From Dryococelus australis (taxonomy: Eukaryota > Arthropoda > Insecta > Phasmatodea > Phasmatidae), in assembly GCA_029891345.1 (NCBI GenBank), contig CM057003.1:12192709-12256708 (forward strand): DNA of 64,000 bases, given 5' to 3'. Below the pieces are notes generated by a model that saw only the letters and a program-made list of their open reading frames with translations, was not told the DNA's origin and ran no database searches. Position numbers and translations under genes: made by a program. The first letter of the stretch is position 1, and each line of letters starts with the position of its first letter. Shown one piece after another: positions 1 to 10,384 of the stretch.

Positions 1-420
1 ATCAAAAAAACCGTGCGTTTTAACCCAAAAATCAAGCTATGTTTTTCTACCTTATAGAAATCACATTTGGTCTCAATTTTCAACTATCAAAAACTAGCAA
101 AATCAAGCAAATTTAAGTTTAAATTTGAGCAAATTTAAACCGAAAATCAAGTAATTTTATCGTTTTCAAGCTACTTTTTCTACTTTCTAGAAACCTCGTT
201 TGACCCCAATTTTCATCAAAAATCAAGCATTTTTACCCTCAAAATCAAACAAATTTACCACATTTTCAAAAAATGGCCGTGCAGGTTTTGTCTTAATTTA
301 GAAAGCATCAGGTTTAAGCTAAAATCAAGTAAATGTCTCGTTTTCAAGCAACTTTTTTCACGTTTTCTAGAAATGCCAATTTTGCAAGCAAGTAATCTAG
401 ATCAAGTAAATTTAAGCTAA
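1..420. repeat. AT-rich diverged tandem repeat
   Basis: A degenerate repeat built around 'tttctagaaa' and 'caagcaaattta' words. The segment beginning caagcta...ttctac recurs near 33, 168 and 344, so unit spacing is irregular (about 135 and 176 bp). No coding frame is visible. It adjoins the virus-like gene block and may be part of the same element or its flank. Confidence 0.5.
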
Positions 421-429
421 AATCAAATG

Positions 430-660
430 AAATATTATCTTATTATTCTTTACAGTTTGTATTAGAAACTCTACTAATTTTTTAAAAACTTCTTCTATTT
501 GCTCTCGATATTCACCAATATCTCGAAGTTCATATTTATGGTCAATGAATTCTAAGAGTGATAATTGCAAGTTTTGTAAATTTGAATGATATTAGTGAAC
601 CATATTTTTAAGATCTTCAGACGCATTATCTAATCTATAGGAAGGTGATCATGAAACATC
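430..660 (-). pseudogene. Unrecognised helical protein remnant
   Basis: Read on the minus strand, one frame stays open from about 655 to 430 except for one in-frame TAA. It is rich in Leu, Glu and Lys, for example LRDIGEYREQIEEVFKKLVE, which suggests an amphipathic helix or coiled coil. It lies downstream of the capsid relic in the same orientation, so it may be a further gene of the same viral element. I do not recognise the family, and it could be the end of a longer protein broken by frameshifts. Confidence 0.35.
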
Positions 661-889
661 ACCACCTTTTAAAATGTTAGTCAAACTACATAGAAACAAG
701 GATATTTTTATTTATAAAGAAAATAAATTTATTAAGAGAAAGAAAAAACTTATTCAGAATCATGAAAATGATTTTTTATTTGATCAAATAATTAATCTAT
801 ATTTCTAAAAATTCGCAAAACTTTTAAAAGTAACCACCTTACTATAAGTCTAAAATATTGTATTAAAATATTGAAACATTTTGTTGATT

Positions 890-2190
890 CGTCCATTTAA
901 TAATATTAAAATTTCATATATCTTCAGTAATTCTTTCTTTCAAATAATCATAAGTGAGATTTCTTTTACTAATTAAAACAACATTACAAGTGGTACCTGC
1001 TTCAACAGCTTTATCAAAATCAACACTATTTTTTTAATTTGTTTTTTCTTTAACTACAGTAGTTTTTCTATACAAACAATCTATAACATATAACGGTCTT
1101 CACACCCAAAATGAATAGTAATTAATATCACCATCAAAGTTTATAGTTGGTTTATAATAAAGTTCATTATTTCTATAGTCGGTATCTAGTTTAGTTTTGA
1201 ATTCCTAAAATCATTACAAGTAAGAAATTGTTTTAGACAAACACCATTTTCAATGTTTAGATTCCAGTTTTCTTCAGGAAAAATTTCACTTCTACAATTT
1301 TTTGCATAAATATCTCTTACATTTCAATGATTAAACATAGTAGCATGTTTATACTGTTCGGCATGATTTCTTCTATTAAGTTGAAAACCTACAATTACAA
1401 AATCGGGCATATCAAATTGTAAATTATTATATTAATATTTTATACCAAAGTTAAAAATAGTTGATCCAGCAGGAACTTCTTTTTCTGAAAATTGCCATTA
1501 ATCAAAACTAATAGGTATTTTTGGATCTTTGTATGTTTTTTCTTTAATTGCAATGGCTGTGTTAGATTCATGCTCAACAATAGGCCACGTAATGTCTAAT
1601 TTTTAATAACAATTTTACGAGGCTCAGGACGAAGTTTTGTAACTTTAACTTCTTTATTTAAAGTTTCATAAAGAAATAAACAGTTGTCATCAGATGAATT
1701 ACGAAAAAAAGTAATTTTATAACCACCTTTCAATAAATCTCATTTTTATCACGAATAAAACCAAACAAATATATCAGTGGATACATTATAACATTTGTTT
1801 TATCACTAGAAAGAGTTTTAACTTCATCTGTAATATGACTAGAAACAGATTTATTTCGATGTAGATGATCAACACCAGTAAATCCTAAATAATTTTGTTC
1901 ACTTGGTGATCTTAATAAAGCATTCACCATTGTTGATATTATACCTGGATTATCAATGGCTTCAATAATATTTCCATGTTTTAGAAAACTGAAACGGAAA
2001 AAAAGTTCGAACAAACATCAACATCATCTACTTTATTACATTTTGGAATTCTGGTTATGCTGACTACGTGTCTATCTCCAGCTTTATCTCTCTTTAGTAA
2101 ACTAAACTGCTCATAAACATAAGCAGCATTTGGAAAAGAAAAGTCATCAACTATAGGAATATCAAATTTCAATTCTATTATTGTAAACAT
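890..2190 (-). pseudogene. Decayed Maverick/adintovirus-like major capsid protein
   Basis: Minus-strand frames starting at ATG 2190 carry successive blocks typical of the arthropod Maverick/adintovirus double-jelly-roll capsid family. The blocks are an N-terminal strand region, a 'DNPGIISTMVNALL' block (family: RNxGITSTLK), a 'FFRNSSDDNCLF' block (family: RxRNDNNxx), 'DFVIVGFQLNRRNHAEQ' (family: xxVIxAFQTxRxN) and 'RPLYVIDC' near the C-terminus. In the family this protein forms the hexameric shell. Total span is about 430 codons, near the family length. Frameshifts occur near 2,000 and 1,730, with several in-frame stops between 1,600 and 1,000, so it cannot make a capsid. It is divergent from the plus-strand genes that start near 2,310. 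The call rests on motif recall, not a database search. Confidence 0.72.
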
Positions 2191-2309
2191 TTAAATCCCC
2201 TCTAGTTTGATCAGTTGGGTGTAAAGTTTGTCTCTCAAACTCTCAATACTTTTATAACTCATTAATAGGAAAAAAAATTAATACACATGTTAAAAAAAAT
2301 AGATATATA

Positions 2310-3276
2310 TGGACGAATCAAAATGGGTTTCATGAGTTCAATTACTCATCGAAAGATATAAAAAATATATAAAGCATCATGAAAATGAATACGAAAAAAA
2401 TATAAAAAATAGATGCCTTTGATTGATGAATTTCATAATATTGGTTAAAAAAAATTGAAAAAGTAAGCAAAGAAAACAAAAAATTAATATCAACGCTAGT
2501 TCCTGTTGCAGTAAAAAATTTAGATCATCCACCTACTTCTGAAGAAACATCATTTGAAAGAGAATTATTCTCAAAATCTCCTAATTTGGAAGAGTAAATG
2601 GGAATTGTACCATTGAAAAATTTGGCACTCCCTGATTGTACTATAAATCTCGGAAAAGAAATTGCAAAAAGAATAAATGTTATTGATACTCAATATGGAT
2701 TACGTGGAGGACAAAAATGCTACACAGGCAATACACAAGTAAAGATAGATGTTAAATAAATAACCTTTTAAAAATAAGGAATATGAAATAACGGAAGGAC
2801 TTTCTAATTTGTTGACAAAAGAAAAAGGAGATCTTGAGGATAATTTCACTGCTACTATGAAAACTACACGAAAATTGTTTTAGATACCAATGCTGCATTC
2901 CAATAATATAATCCAAGAAAGAAAATAAACTCGAATAGAAGTTGGAAATACAAAAATATAATTAAACCAATTTATGATAATTATATAAAAGAATCACATT
3001 CAAGAACATCACCAAACACACCAGAACGAATGATTTCTCCAGAAATTCCTAGATCTGGAGAAGGTATAAAAAATGCAATAATTTACCAAAAGAATATGTT
3101 TGGATGGATGATGTTCAAAAACGGGTTGATAGATTATTAGTTATTCATGGTAAAGAAAATGCCTGAAATAAAGATTATTACAATGGAAATATAAACATAA
3201 TGAATATGCTAAACAATAAATTTTCTGATTTTGTTGTTAATAATCCTAAAGGAATACCTTATCTTATGAGTTCTTA
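2310..3276 (+). pseudogene. DUF8207-like Maverick protein, decayed
   Basis: Plus-strand frames contain a block near 2,670 (DTQYGLRGGQKCY) that fits the 'YGxR...' start of an uncharacterised domain common in arthropod Maverick-like elements (I believe DUF8207). Next come a glycine/leucine block near 2,785-2,815 (ITEGLSNLLTK), a lysine-rich 'SWKYKNIIKPIYDNYI' block near 2,940 and a C-terminal 'EYVWMDDVQKRVDRLLVIHG' block near 3,090-3,150. Family members end with a similar 'YVYWxxxxELVDRLxxL' segment. The role is not established; the gene usually sits in the virion-protein cluster. Several frameshifts and stops break it. The first ATG near 2,310 is only a possible start. Confidence 0.55.
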
Positions 3277-3278
3277 AT

Positions 3279-3629
3279 GTAATTCCACATTCTTTTTGGA
3301 ATTCTGAACATCACGGGAAAGGAATAATAAATTGGGCGTTAAACAATTAACATTTGCCTGAAATGTATTTGCTTGGTTATAATTACAGTTGACAATTTAC
3401 ATAATTAAATGAAAGATTGGAAAGAGGCGACACAGGAATAAATAAATTAGATGAGGTGTGTAAATACCACGATATTTCATGTAGAAACCATAAAGATTTA
3501 GAATCTAGACATAATGCTGATAAAATTTTACAAAAAGAAGCAAAAGAAATTATGTTAGATAATACTCCAATTGGTGAAAAAATTGCTTCTGCTGCTATTG
3601 CTTCAACTATGTTTACAAATGAAAATTAG
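3279..3629 (+). pseudogene. Parvovirus-type phospholipase A2 domain protein
   Basis: The frame at 3,279-3,629 ends with a 70-residue open stretch containing RGDTGINKLDEVCKYHDISC. This matches the parvovirus-VP1-type PLA2 core, where His-Asp is the catalytic dyad, followed by the typical helix 'LESRHNADKILQKEA' and the tail 'GEKIASAAIASTM'. In parvoviruses and some Maverick/adintovirus elements this domain helps the particle leave the endosome. The catalytic HD is intact (about residues 18-19 of the open stretch). Upstream, where the family has a calcium-binding Tyr-x-Gly-Pro-Gly loop, two in-frame stops interrupt a degraded 'YNYSxQFTx' segment. It is followed by the pX-like segment, the order seen in related elements. 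Confidence 0.72.
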
Positions 3630-3719
3630 GATGGGAAATTAAAATGTTTGATTAATTATATATATATATACTTTTTACTTATAAACGAAGATAAAAAGCT
3701 TAACTTTCGATATACCCAT

Positions 3720-4010
3720 TGATCAATCAAGAGATTTGGGTAGCGATAATTTGTAATATAATATCAACTTGAGAAAAAACTAAAAAATTAAAAGAAGATA
3801 CAGGTTTCTTATTAACTTTGACACTTCCACAACTAAAAAAAAAATTTAAAAAAAAACAGGAAATGGATTACATCATGGAGGACTTTTACCAATTTTATTT
3901 CCAGTTTTAGGTGCACTTGGTGATTTAGCCAATGGAGCTACTGCAATTTATAATTATGTTGAACAAACTATAGAAATAAAAAAGAATTAGAAGAACAGAG
4001 ACACAATTTA
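3720..4010 (+). pseudogene. Hydrophobic pX-like core protein segment
   Basis: One plus frame near 3,860-3,990 reads a Gly/Leu/Ala-rich hydrophobic stretch (GGLLPILFPVLGALGDLANG) followed by a basic tail. Maverick/adintovirus elements commonly encode a short protein with 'GGxLPLIPIxAGLSALGxLAGGAAGIAKAV', compared by others with adenovirus core or minor capsid peptides. The match is to that pattern. A frameshift near 3,985 joins it to a Lys-rich tail running towards the protease. Function (DNA condensation or membrane interaction) is inferred only. Confidence 0.5.
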
Positions 4011-4064
4011 GTACTGGGAAATAAATCAGGAAGTGGTTTAGTTACAAAAAAGAGAGGACAGCCA

Positions 4065-4445
4065 AAAAAAAACTTGAATATATACCCACTATCAAATATC
4101 GACATTAAAAAATATGTAAAAATATTAAATATAAAAAAATTCAGATATGTTTAATCATAGATGAATTACCGAATAGAATGCCCAAAAATGAATGTGCTGT
4201 GGTTAATTTCGACATTTCTTCAAATCCTGGAACTCATTGAGTTTGCTATTTTAAAGAAAATAATGATATTTACTATTATGATTCATTTAGAGGTAATATT
4301 CCTAATACTTAAGTTAATTATTTCAAAAAACAGAAATATTTATTACAATGAAGTCCAATTCAGAATTTTAATTCAGTTATTTGTAGACATCTATGTTTAA
4401 TTGTATTACATCTTTTTTCGAAAATTTTTAAGTTTAATGATATAA
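4065..4445 (+). pseudogene. Adenain-like cysteine protease (Maverick PRO), decayed
   Basis: Frames in this stretch show the conserved order of the adenovirus-protease-like (C5/C48-type) enzyme of Maverick elements. 'SNIDIKKYVKILNIKKFR' comes near 4,090, then 'MPKNECAVVNFDISSNPGTH' near 4,180 carrying the catalytic-His region, then 'CYFKENNDIYYYDSFRG' near 4,235. Finally 'VICRHLCLIVLH' comes near 4,380, the Cys-nucleophile block (family: VxCGHLCLxVL). In the family the enzyme matures capsid proteins. At least three frameshifts and several stops (for example TGA right after the His block) show it is dead. The usual Gly before the second His is Arg here. Confidence 0.75.
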
Positions 4446-4514
4446 TTTCTTTGTTATTAAATTACATATATATTTGGAAAATCATTAATCAAATCTTAAA
4501 ATAAAATTTTTAAC

Positions 4515-5480
4515 ACTAATGCTTATGCATTATAATCATATGTAGATTCACAATGCAATTCGGGTGTTTCTGAGTTACAATGTAAATCAAGCACTTGCTT
4601 TGATTACACAAAATGTTATGTTTCTTTTTTAGGGCATAGAGTTGTTAATATAGATGATCCTAGAGACGATAAAGATGCAGTCAATAAAAGATTTTTTAAT
4701 AAAAAAAATAACTGATTATGCTTCTAAAGAAGATATACATTTACAATTCATTAATACTGTTGCCGATTATATGAAACGCATATATAATGCAAAGCCGGTA
4801 TTAAGAAATTATGTAAATTCAAAATATGAAACTATTGTTTCTAATTATGCTTTAAAAACCTATGTACATTCAAAATACAATATTATTGTCTCTGCTCTAC
4901 AAGATCAACTTAGTAAAGTGTTTGTTTATACAAAAGATTGTGTTTATTTTCAAAATCGCAGAATTAATAATGTGACTGATCCTGTAGATGGAAAAGATGC
5001 CGTCAGTAAAAGATATTTTGATAAAGAAATAGATGATAAATTACAAAATTTAAACCAATCAGTTTTGAATTATTGAGATGGACTCGTTAACTCGAAAATT
5101 GAAAAATGTAATGAAGAAAAATTACATGTATTTTATTTACCTGCAAAGATGAATAAAAGTAATAATAATTTTCACCTAGGTAATAATACATTTCTCTTCT
5201 ACTTTTTGGATAGATTGTAATGTCTATAAAATAATTACTGTTAATCCAAATTTACCTGACGATACTGTGACTGTTATTAAGGGATCTCAAAAAATAGAGT
5301 ACAGTAAGCCTTTTGATGTTAACATAGGTGATATTTTACCTTTTAAAATAAAATAAAACTAAAATATCTGAATATGATGATGGTTTGATGACTACAATAG
5401 GAATATTCGTAAAATATAAAGATTCCTGTGATAATATTATGAAGTTACAATCAATTAATTTTCTTGCACTTAATACTTAG
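4515..5480 (+). pseudogene. Fibre-like protein with repeated collar-type modules
   Basis: An open stretch at 4,654-5,076 (140 residues) contains 'RRINNVTDPVDGKDAVSKRY'. An equivalent motif 'RVVNIDDPRDDKDAVNKRF' occurs about 325 bases upstream in another frame. Each is preceded by a 'NYAL.(T/S)YVxS(K/Q)' helix-like segment, so the gene carries at least two, probably three, repeated modules. Such R-I-x-N-V-x-x-P-x-x-x-x-D-A-V motifs are typical of trimeric phage tail-fibre or collar proteins and fibre-like genes of Maverick-type elements. 5,190-5,480 is a beta-rich C-terminal part in shifted frames (VTVIKGSQKIEYSKPF). It is probably the attachment protein of the fossil particle; broken by stops at both ends. 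Confidence 0.5.
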
Positions 5481-5489
5481 TGCTTGAAG

Positions 5490-5985
5490 TGCCGGAATAA
5501 AACCCTAACATCTAAAGCCGCTATGTTATATTAAATTAGAAAAAAACGTTAACAACAAATTTAATAGACACTACGAAAAGCGTCGAAAATCGTTGAGTCA
5601 CATGTGCATAAAGATAGTTTTAAAAGCAATTTTATCCACTAAGCTTGAGTACAGTAAACACTCGCACGGAAACAGAACTGCCTTGAGAGACAAGGACTGG
5701 CTCTGAGAGAAGACGAACAGTCCTTGAGCATTCAGTTGTGACTAGTAGTTGTGAGGTTAAAGTTGGGCTTCGCCGCATACACAAAACTTGGGAGAATTTT
5801 TAGTAACCAGAATTACTTGGATTACTTGGATTTCTTGGAGCTTCTCAACGAGTGAAAAAGACAAATGGAGATAGACACGTAAGTGAAGTGAAGCAATTTG
5901 GGCGGCTCTGAACAGAGAGATCTTGAGAACCGATGAGGGTGACTGAGGTTAGTATGGAGCAGCGCCAGAAATAAAGGGCGGGGAA
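5490..5985. other. Non-coding flank, nothing recognised
   Basis: Sequence between the viral block and the SINE. I see no convincing coding frame. 'ttactagggatttac'-type words do not repeat, and 'attacttggattacttggatttcttgg' near 5,812 is a short direct repeat. The right boundary of the viral element must lie near 5,480 or inside this stretch, but no terminal repeat is visible. Confidence 0.4.
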
Positions 5986-6135
5986 ACGGGAGATCCTCGA
6001 GAAAACCCAGCGACCAACGGCATCGTCCGGCACGATTCCCACATGCGAAATTCCGGGAGTACCTGGCCGGGGAATGAACTTTGTTCGCCTTGGTGGGAGG
6101 CGAATAGGCTAACCACTCAGCCACTGTGGCCCCAA
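5985..6135 (-). mobile_element. tRNA-derived SINE (head and conserved body)
   Basis: On the minus strand, starting at about 6,133, the sequence GGCTGAGTGGTTAGCC matches a Pol III A box. GTTCATTCCCCGG about 35 bases later is a degraded B box. The body continues with GGGTTTTCTCGAGGATCTCC, a pattern common in arthropod and other invertebrate SINEs. The 200-residue minus frame across it is therefore not a gene. The 3' tail end is not clear. Confidence 0.6.
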
Positions 6136-6139
6136 AAGG

Positions 6140-8970
6140 AGAAGAAGTTAAGATACAAAGACTTCCAAAACAAACATATAGCTTGCAAGGGTTGTAAACA
6201 ATGACAGAACAATAGAGGAGGTACAAGTACCCAGGACAACAAGGCAAGAAACCACAAAGTGTATAGAAACGAGTCAAAGCCAATTCTAAGGCAATTTTTC
6301 GCAACAAATTAATAAAACGGAATGTCAAGAAACTTCCCACGACCCCCAAAAAAAAGGCATGCCCATGAAAAATATAAAAACCCAAAACTGGTACTTGCCC
6401 AAAGCCAAGTAAAATGCTGACCACCCCTAGCTAGTCTAGCAACTAGTTCCACAATGAAACTGACACAAATTACAATAAAACAAGGCCACCGAAATTTACT
6501 GGCAACCAACAAGGCCGAAAGTGCATTCCAAACAACGCATTTAACTGGAAACGAGAAACTAAGGTCAAGCTAACAGTGGTTAGATTGGCACCAAGAATTC
6601 GATGACATGAAATGCAGAGACTATGTCCCATACCACAGTCACTCCACAACATTCATGAAATGATGGAAATAAAGTTAGAATAATGACAAAAATATGAGAA
6701 TACGAAATACAAATAAATTTTTCAACATTACCTCAAATTAGAAGAGAAAAATGCTTCCACACAGCAGTCTCACTGAGCAGAAGGTCAGCAATGCGGAACT
6801 CACCAGAAGCTTGGGAACAATGCACCCTACTCTGCAGCCATTACTAGGGAAAACAGCTACCCTGGCGAACTCCACACAGCAGACACATTCCATTGGAGAA
6901 CAACCACAGTGCACCAACATTGAAACAAAACCCAAAACAAGTATCGAAATATAACAAAACAGACATGAGAAAAAAGTTAGAACAATAATAAACATGGTTA
7001 CATGGAAGACCCTACAAAAACAGACCAATATTAACTCATAAGAAAAAACAGAAGAAACGACAATGATAACACTCAAATTTCGCAACAACGGTGAATTAAT
7101 TTTCTAATGAAAATGTTGCCAAAATCAACTTCAATAAATATACTACACATTAAACATGGAGTCTTGCAATCTTCCATGATGTCACTTAGATAACTTATGA
7201 GGTGTCGTCCAAATATAATTACCAATGACACTCGAAAGGTCTGGTCGTGGGGGTTATACACCCTCTGAGGACCATAGCAAAAAGAGTGTTAGCTTGACAC
7301 TCGGTTAAGAGCTTAAAACAAAATCCATCTGCCACTCCAGATGAATGAATATGGCCCACTTAAAAGTACACACAAAAAACTAGCTGTGACCCAGAAGTCA
7401 ACTAGTACCAAAACAAATCACGCAAACCAGTTACAAGAGTTTCACTAGTCAAATTTTTACAATGTGAGTGAGTGTACCAGTATCCAAATTGCTATACCAA
7501 GAGTACAAGTGTGTATCTAAATTAAAACCAAAACTGTGGAAATTACGGTTTAACAGAAAAGAAACTATGCAAACGTCACTGACCTCAAAGTATGAAAAAA
7601 AACTTTCATGAAAATATTAATTAAGTACTCAAAGGTACAAAAATTAATAACTGCTAAACTTGTGAGAAAATTTATAAAATCGCATTGACAGTGACAAAAG
7701 AAGTAATAAAACTGGAAAGTAAATTCAAAATAACAATACTCAAAACACTTACAAATAGAGTCAAAAAATAAACACGAGCAGAAAATCAAACAAAGTTCGC
7801 AAAGAAAATGCATTTCCCAAAACAGCAAAAATGGTGAGAAATTGATGCACCAAGCAATTCAAGTTAAATGTGAAAGAATGGTTATCAACTGAAACCAAAG
7901 CCAAATAGGGATATAAAGTGCAGCAGGACTTCCAAATACGCACTGCTTTTACTAAAACAAATCACTAAATACGTTGTTTTATCCAAACAAATAACTTGAA
8001 ACACATTAAAAAACACCGCGGTGGAATATAAACGCGCAACGATGTATACGGAACAGACAGCAGACGGCCATAGGGCCAGAATACAGCAGATTGGCAGCAC
8101 TGCTAGGCAGTAGCGCGGCACCACCTTGTAACAACAAACGATCGATACAAACTTCATCATAATTACGTGACTGTAAAACAGGATTATCAAAATATAAAAT
8201 TAAAGATTCTTTCCTTGAGAGTGAATAAAATCGCGACATGCACATACAAAAAGTAATATTTGAAACACATATTTTAATCACGCAGCAAGAACTACATGGA
8301 AAGTCACGAGTAGAAACGTAATAAAAAAAAAAACTTATTACAAACTACCTGTAGAATAGAATTACATACGTGTTTAACCATAACAATACTTAAAACTTAA
8401 TAACAGGATACATCACTTCGGTGAAACGCTCGGAATGAAATTAAATGACGTGACGGGAAGTAGCACAGATAAACATTGAAATCACTTGATTAATTTTTGA
8501 AACAAAAAAATTTTAGGTGGAAAAGTACGTCAGCACAAAACTTAATAAATGATAGGGTAAACCTGAAGACTTTACAACCGGAGTTACGTGGTGCTTTGTG
8601 TACACAAGACGCTGTCAACACACCACTTGATTTCAAGGTCAAAAAAATGGTAGAACTGGGTCACGTGGATAACAAAAGAGGCAAACAGAAGACTGTCGCA
8701 CTAAAATTAACTCAGTGACACGCAAAATAATGAATTAAAAATTAAATTAATTCCAACATATTAAGCTTTAAGACATCACGAATTCACGCACATGTATCTA
8801 TTAGTTAAACAGCAAGACATTAACTAATATAATAAAATTACGCTCACAACACTTATTAACATTATACTCGTGTAATTAGGCAAAAAGCATTAATAAATAA
8901 TGCAATATATAGAAAATACGTTTTATAAGAAAATCTTTGTAAACATAAATAAAAGCTCGACTACAATTGC
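6140..8970. other. Non-coding region, no recognisable feature
   Basis: About 2.8 kb of AT-rich DNA. Minus frames of 60-116 residues occur but are Phe/Cys/Leu-rich low-complexity translations of a purine-rich plus strand, without recognised motifs or good starts. I see no transposase, reverse transcriptase or RNA gene signature. Confidence 0.4.
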
Positions 8971-8972
8971 AG

Positions 8973-10150
8973 AGTATTAGGGTTTGGCCGACTCTGGGCT
9001 AAAGGCGTGGGGCGTCGGAACCGGAGTCGAGGACCCGTCATGTTGTTATGTCATCCGATTACCATCTTGAATGTCATTGACCTCGACCATGATCTTTGGT
9101 CCGTGACCTTGACCTTTACCCTGGTGACCTTACCTCTAAATAACACTAAAAAACCCTAACAAATCCCAAAAAGTCCTCAAAAATTCCAAAAGATTCTCAA
9201 AAAAAATCCGAAAAAATGTATTATTAAAAAATTATTAAAATTTATTTGAATACTATATTAGAAATAATCCTCAGAAATGACCCATTTTCTGTCAAAAATG
9301 GTAGAAGGCCTTCAAATTCAATTCTCACCTAACTTAAGTAATTTGAGGGTCTTCCTTAGGACCGACAGAGCAGTGGCGGCCATATTGGTTTTATATACAT
9401 AGGGTATGCCAAATCGACACAAGGGTACAGGATCGTAGTCAGGCCTAACCATCAGCTATCAGCTATCTTGTTTGTCAGCCATCTTGCATCCATATTGTAT
9501 GCAGGTGACTTTTTAATTCGACCCATGACCTGTAACCTTAATCTATGAACTAGAAAATCTAAAAATTAAAAAAAAAAAAAAAATCCCCAAATAATGCATT
9601 ATAATAATTATTCAAAAATTATCAAAAACTTATGAAAATTATTTAAAAATTACGAAAAATGTATTATTAAAAATTGTTAAAAATTATTCAATGATTATTT
9701 TAAAAAATCTAATTTCCCGAGGATTTCCCCAGCTCCCTTCACATAACAAATGATTCAGCTGACCTCCACTCCCTCTGCTATACCCAGTCAGCCGTCTTGG
9801 TAGGCGACTACCATCTTGGTAGGTGACCACCATCTTGGTAGACATTACTTGTCCACCATTTTGGAAACCAGTGTCCATTAGCAATTGAACATTGCCCCTG
9901 ATCCCTGATACATTACCTTCACATTCACCACATGACATTGAGAACAAAAACACGAGAAAAATCCATAAAAGTCAGCCAGCATAATACATTACAGGCTACT
10001 ACCACCATGTTAGATGCAGACTACTTTAGCCTTGACCCCATAACATTGAATTACCTTAAAAGCAAAACTCTAAAAAAAATATCAATGCAGAGGCTGAAGC
10101 TAGCCGAGACGATCCATATTTCATGTCAGCTGCTGTCAAACTAAACCTCT
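8973..10150 (+). repeat. Solitary Maverick-type terminal repeat relic
   Basis: It starts AGTATTAGGG... and continues with a GC-rich tract ending in gtcggaaccggagtcg, then CATGTTGTTATGTCATCC, then TGACCTTGACCTTTACCCTGGTGACC and then A-rich 'aaaatccgaaaaaatg' tracts. This is the same order as the reverse complement of the right end of the 13,190-34,277 element (AGTAGGGTAAAG..., GGCTCGGAACCAGG, CCATGTTGTGACGTC, TGACCTTTGACCC, A-rich tract). It therefore appears to be a third, diverged terminal repeat of a related element facing right. Inner parts (9,380-9,870) carry at least six CCATnTTGG-like words. No matching opposite end or genes follow. Confidence 0.55.
9078..9131. promoter_or_regulatory. 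Cluster of nuclear-receptor half-sites in terminal repeat
   Basis: Four TGACCT (reverse AGGTCA) half-sites lie within 54 bases: 9,078, 9,104, 9,110 and 9,125. TGACCTTGACCTTTACC includes TGACCTTGA, the reverse of the FTZ-F1/ERR-type TCAAGGTCA. Binding is inferred from sequence only. Confidence 0.4.
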
Positions 10151-10289
10151 CAGCTTACCTCCCTACTGCTTATAATATACGAGTATGCGAACCAATCTTA
10201 CTGTGCACCATTTATACACTGTGCAGAAACCGACCAGCCAATCACGTGAGGTGGAGCAAGAGGAGCAGGTGGAGCAGCTTAAGATTGAT

Positions 10290-10382
10290 GGAAGGATTGG
10301 GATTGGGATTGGGATTGCGGTGCTAACTTAAGAGCGGTGCTAAATGCGGTGTGTGTGTGTGTGTGTGTGCGCGTGTGTGTGT
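10290..10382. repeat. (GGGATT)n and (GT)n simple repeats
   Basis: Around 10,293-10,318 the hexamer GGGATT is repeated about four times, followed at 10,351-10,382 by a (GT)n tract with gcgc interruptions. These are simple repeats. The hexamer resembles but is not the insect telomere repeat TTAGG. Confidence 0.85.
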
Positions 10383-10384
10383 CG

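Noticed and set aside
5822-6424. 200-residue minus-strand open frame
   Set aside because: It overlaps a tRNA-derived SINE (A and B boxes on the same strand) and has no domain; composition explains it.
10293-10318. Interstitial telomere repeat
   Set aside because: The hexamer is GGGATT, about four copies only; it is not the insect TTAGG repeat.
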